Positions 62,687 to 64,000 of a stretch of DNA of 64,000 nucleotides are shown here, piece by piece. The notes beneath the pieces were generated by a model, which saw only the letters and a program-made list of their open reading frames with translations, made no database searches and was not told the origin of the DNA. The translations under genes and the position numbers were made by a program. Origin of the DNA: Pseudomonas sp. FP2335 (GTDB taxonomy: Bacteria > Pseudomonadota > Gammaproteobacteria > Pseudomonadales > Pseudomonadaceae); NCBI RefSeq assembly GCF_030687535.1, contig NZ_CP117437.1, positions 310,001-374,000 on the forward strand, read 5' to 3'. Each line of letters opens with the position of its first letter. Position 1 is the stretch's first letter.

Positions 62687-64000
62687 ATGGATCACCACAA
62701 CCGTTTTCGCCTGGAGTCCCTGGGCATTTTCTTGCTCGCCTCTCTGCTGTTTACCCTGGGGATCTGGGATCAGCAGCCTCAGGGTTTTGACGGGCGCTGG
62801 GCGTTGTTCCTGCAGGAAATTTTTCGCCACGGCGCGAGTTTTTTCCCGACCACCTACGGTCAGCCCTACGCGGACTATCCCGGCACCGCGACCTTCTTCA
62901 GTTTTGTGTTTGCCCGGCTGTTTGGTGCGCCCAACCACCTGGCAAATATCCTGCCCACCGCCCTCGCGTCTGCCGGCACCGTTGCCCTGATCTATCGCCT
63001 GCTGGTGCCGTCGAGCCGGCAATGGGCGCTGCTCACGGTGCTGCTGACGTTGCTCACTGCGCAGTTGCTCGATAAGTCGCGTTCGGTGTGCCTGGATCAG
63101 ATGGTGTCGCTGCTCTGTGTCGGCAGTTTCTACCTGTTGCACACGGGTGAGCGCTTGGGATCGCGCTGGCGCCAACTCGCCGTGTTCCCGCTGTTCGTCC
63201 TCGGCTTTGCGATTCGCGGGCCGCTGGGGTTGATCGAAGTCTGTGGCGTGGTGTGCGTGTACTGGGCGTTGAGCCGCCCCGGGCAGCGGGTCAGGCAGGT
63301 GCTGATCCATGGTGTGGTTGGCGTGCTGCTGTTGGCGGCGTGCTGGTGGCTGTTGGTGAAGCTGGCGCGGATCAGCGGTGGCGATGCCTTTGCCGACGAA
63401 GTGTTCAAGATGCAGGTCGGCGGGCGCCTCGATGAAAGTGGCGAGCCGTTCTACTTCTACTTCCAGTTGAGTGTGTACCGCTACTTCCCGGTGGTGCCGC
63501 TGGCGCTGGCAACGTTGATCGCGCTGCGCCATCGCTGGTCTGAACGGTTTGTGAATGACGACGTGCAGATGGTGGTGCGCCTGGGCGCCTGCGGCTTGAT
63601 GATCCTGCTCGGGCTATCGGTGCCGCACTTCAAGCGCGCTTATTACATCCTGCCCATGGTGCCGATGTTTGCCGCTGTCGCCGCCTATGGGCTGCTCCAG
63701 GCGCAAGGCTGGCTCGTTGGCGTGCGCAGGTGTTACGAATGGCTTGTCGTGGCGCTACCGGCGTTGTGCGTGGTTGTAGTCTTTGTCTGTCGGCATGGGT
63801 GGCAGAAGCACGGTTATTGGCCGGACGTTTCGTTGCCGCTGCTGATAGGCGCGCTGCTGGTCCTGCAAGTGGCGGCAGTGATCGCCTGGCGTCGTCTGGT
63901 GGGGCTCAGCGCGATCGCATTGGCGGCGCAATGGCTGTTGCTGGTGGCCGTGATCGGTCCGGCCAAGGATCTGCAATTCGACACCCGCACCTTTGTTGGC
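62687..64000 (+). CDS. GT83/ArnT-like glycosyltransferase (partial)
   Basis: The frame is open from ATG 62687 to the right edge (438 codons seen). It opens MDHHNRFRLESLGIFLLASL with a first membrane helix, then FDGRWALFLQEIFRHGASFF and YPGTATFFSFVFARLFGAPN, matching the periplasmic loop region of ArnT/PMT-type transferases that use polyprenyl-phosphate sugars. At least nine further hydrophobic segments follow, with RGPLGLI between them. The C-terminal soluble part is beyond the window. The target (lipid A, other lipid or protein) cannot be told. Confidence 0.75.
   Translation, partial: MDHHNRFRLESLGIFLLASLLFTLGIWDQQPQGFDGRWALFLQEIFRHGASFFPTTYGQPYADYPGTATFFSFVFARLFGAPNHLANILPTALASAGTVALIYRLLVPSSRQWALLTVLLTLLTAQLLDKSRSVCLDQMVSLLCVGSFYLLHTGERLGSRWRQLAVFPLFVLGFAIRGPLGLIEVCGVVCVYWALSRPGQRVRQVLIHGVVGVLLLAACWWLLVKLARISGGDAFADEVFKMQVGGRLDESGEPFYFYFQLSVYRYFPVVPLALATLIALRHRWSERFVNDDVQMVVRLGACGLMILLGLSVPHFKRAYYILPMVPMFAAVAAYGLLQAQGWLVGVRRCYEWLVVALPALCVVVVFVCRHGWQKHGYWPDVSLPLLIGALLVLQVAAVIAWRRLVGLSAIALAAQWLLLVAVIGPAKDLQFDTRTFVG

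Overview
The window is chromosomal DNA from a Pseudomonas of the fluorescens group. The evidence is the complete lap adhesin locus (lapE-B-C divergent from a giant lapA, then lapD-lapG), a Pseudomonas-type agmatine deiminase, an OprD-family porin, REP palindromes of the GTGGGAGCGGGC type, a DUF6124 gene and GC-rich codon use. Most of the window is core genome. The exception is 11.66-25.28 kb, where AT-rich genes, integrase genes and gene fragments mark an acquired island.

Left core (1-11.1 kb): the start of an rfbB-like dTDP-glucose dehydratase at the edge, a 966-residue fused kinase-like/class III aminotransferase, aguA, a small unknown gene, a REP pair, a TonB-dependent siderophore receptor with a Fur-like site, a candidate small RNA, an OprD-family porin and a membrane M48 peptidase.

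Island (about 11.66-25.28 kb): the right border is an intact tRNA-Thr(TGT) gene. The left border is a 26-base copy of the 3' end of that tRNA, still followed by a tRNA-type terminator. Inside are a small zinc-ribbon ORF, a 1524-residue STAND NTPase with an N-terminal Cap4/DUF4297-like nuclease (Avs-like antiphage protein), a three-gene module (NdpA/YejK-like nucleoid-associated protein, OLD/Septu-like ATPase, HNH nuclease), an integrase operon, a region of perfect palindromes and DnaA-box-like sites, and a broken P4-type integrase. This is a defence island. The three-gene module is the best candidate for an under-described system. A DUF6124 gene near the right border has a structured leader in which one loop is complementary to its ribosome binding site.

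lap region (25.4-52.3 kb): the type I secretion system lapE-lapB-lapC exports LapA (6111 residues, 18.3 kb), which has two arrays of nearly identical 306-bp repeats (15 and 18 units). LapG, a periplasmic Cys protease, would cut LapA at its N-terminal TAAG site. LapD, a degenerate GGDEF/EAL c-di-GMP receptor, would hold LapG back. A FleQ-like box lies upstream of lapA.

Right core (52.4-64 kb): an orphan bcsQ-like ATPase, a methyltransferase, a polar amino acid ABC transporter operon, a gabP-like permease with a sigma-54-type promoter, an unknown gene, an alpha/beta hydrolase, a truncated stability-determinant (antitoxin-like) ORF overlapping a BASS/ACR3-type transporter, and a GT83/ArnT-like glycosyltransferase that runs off the edge.
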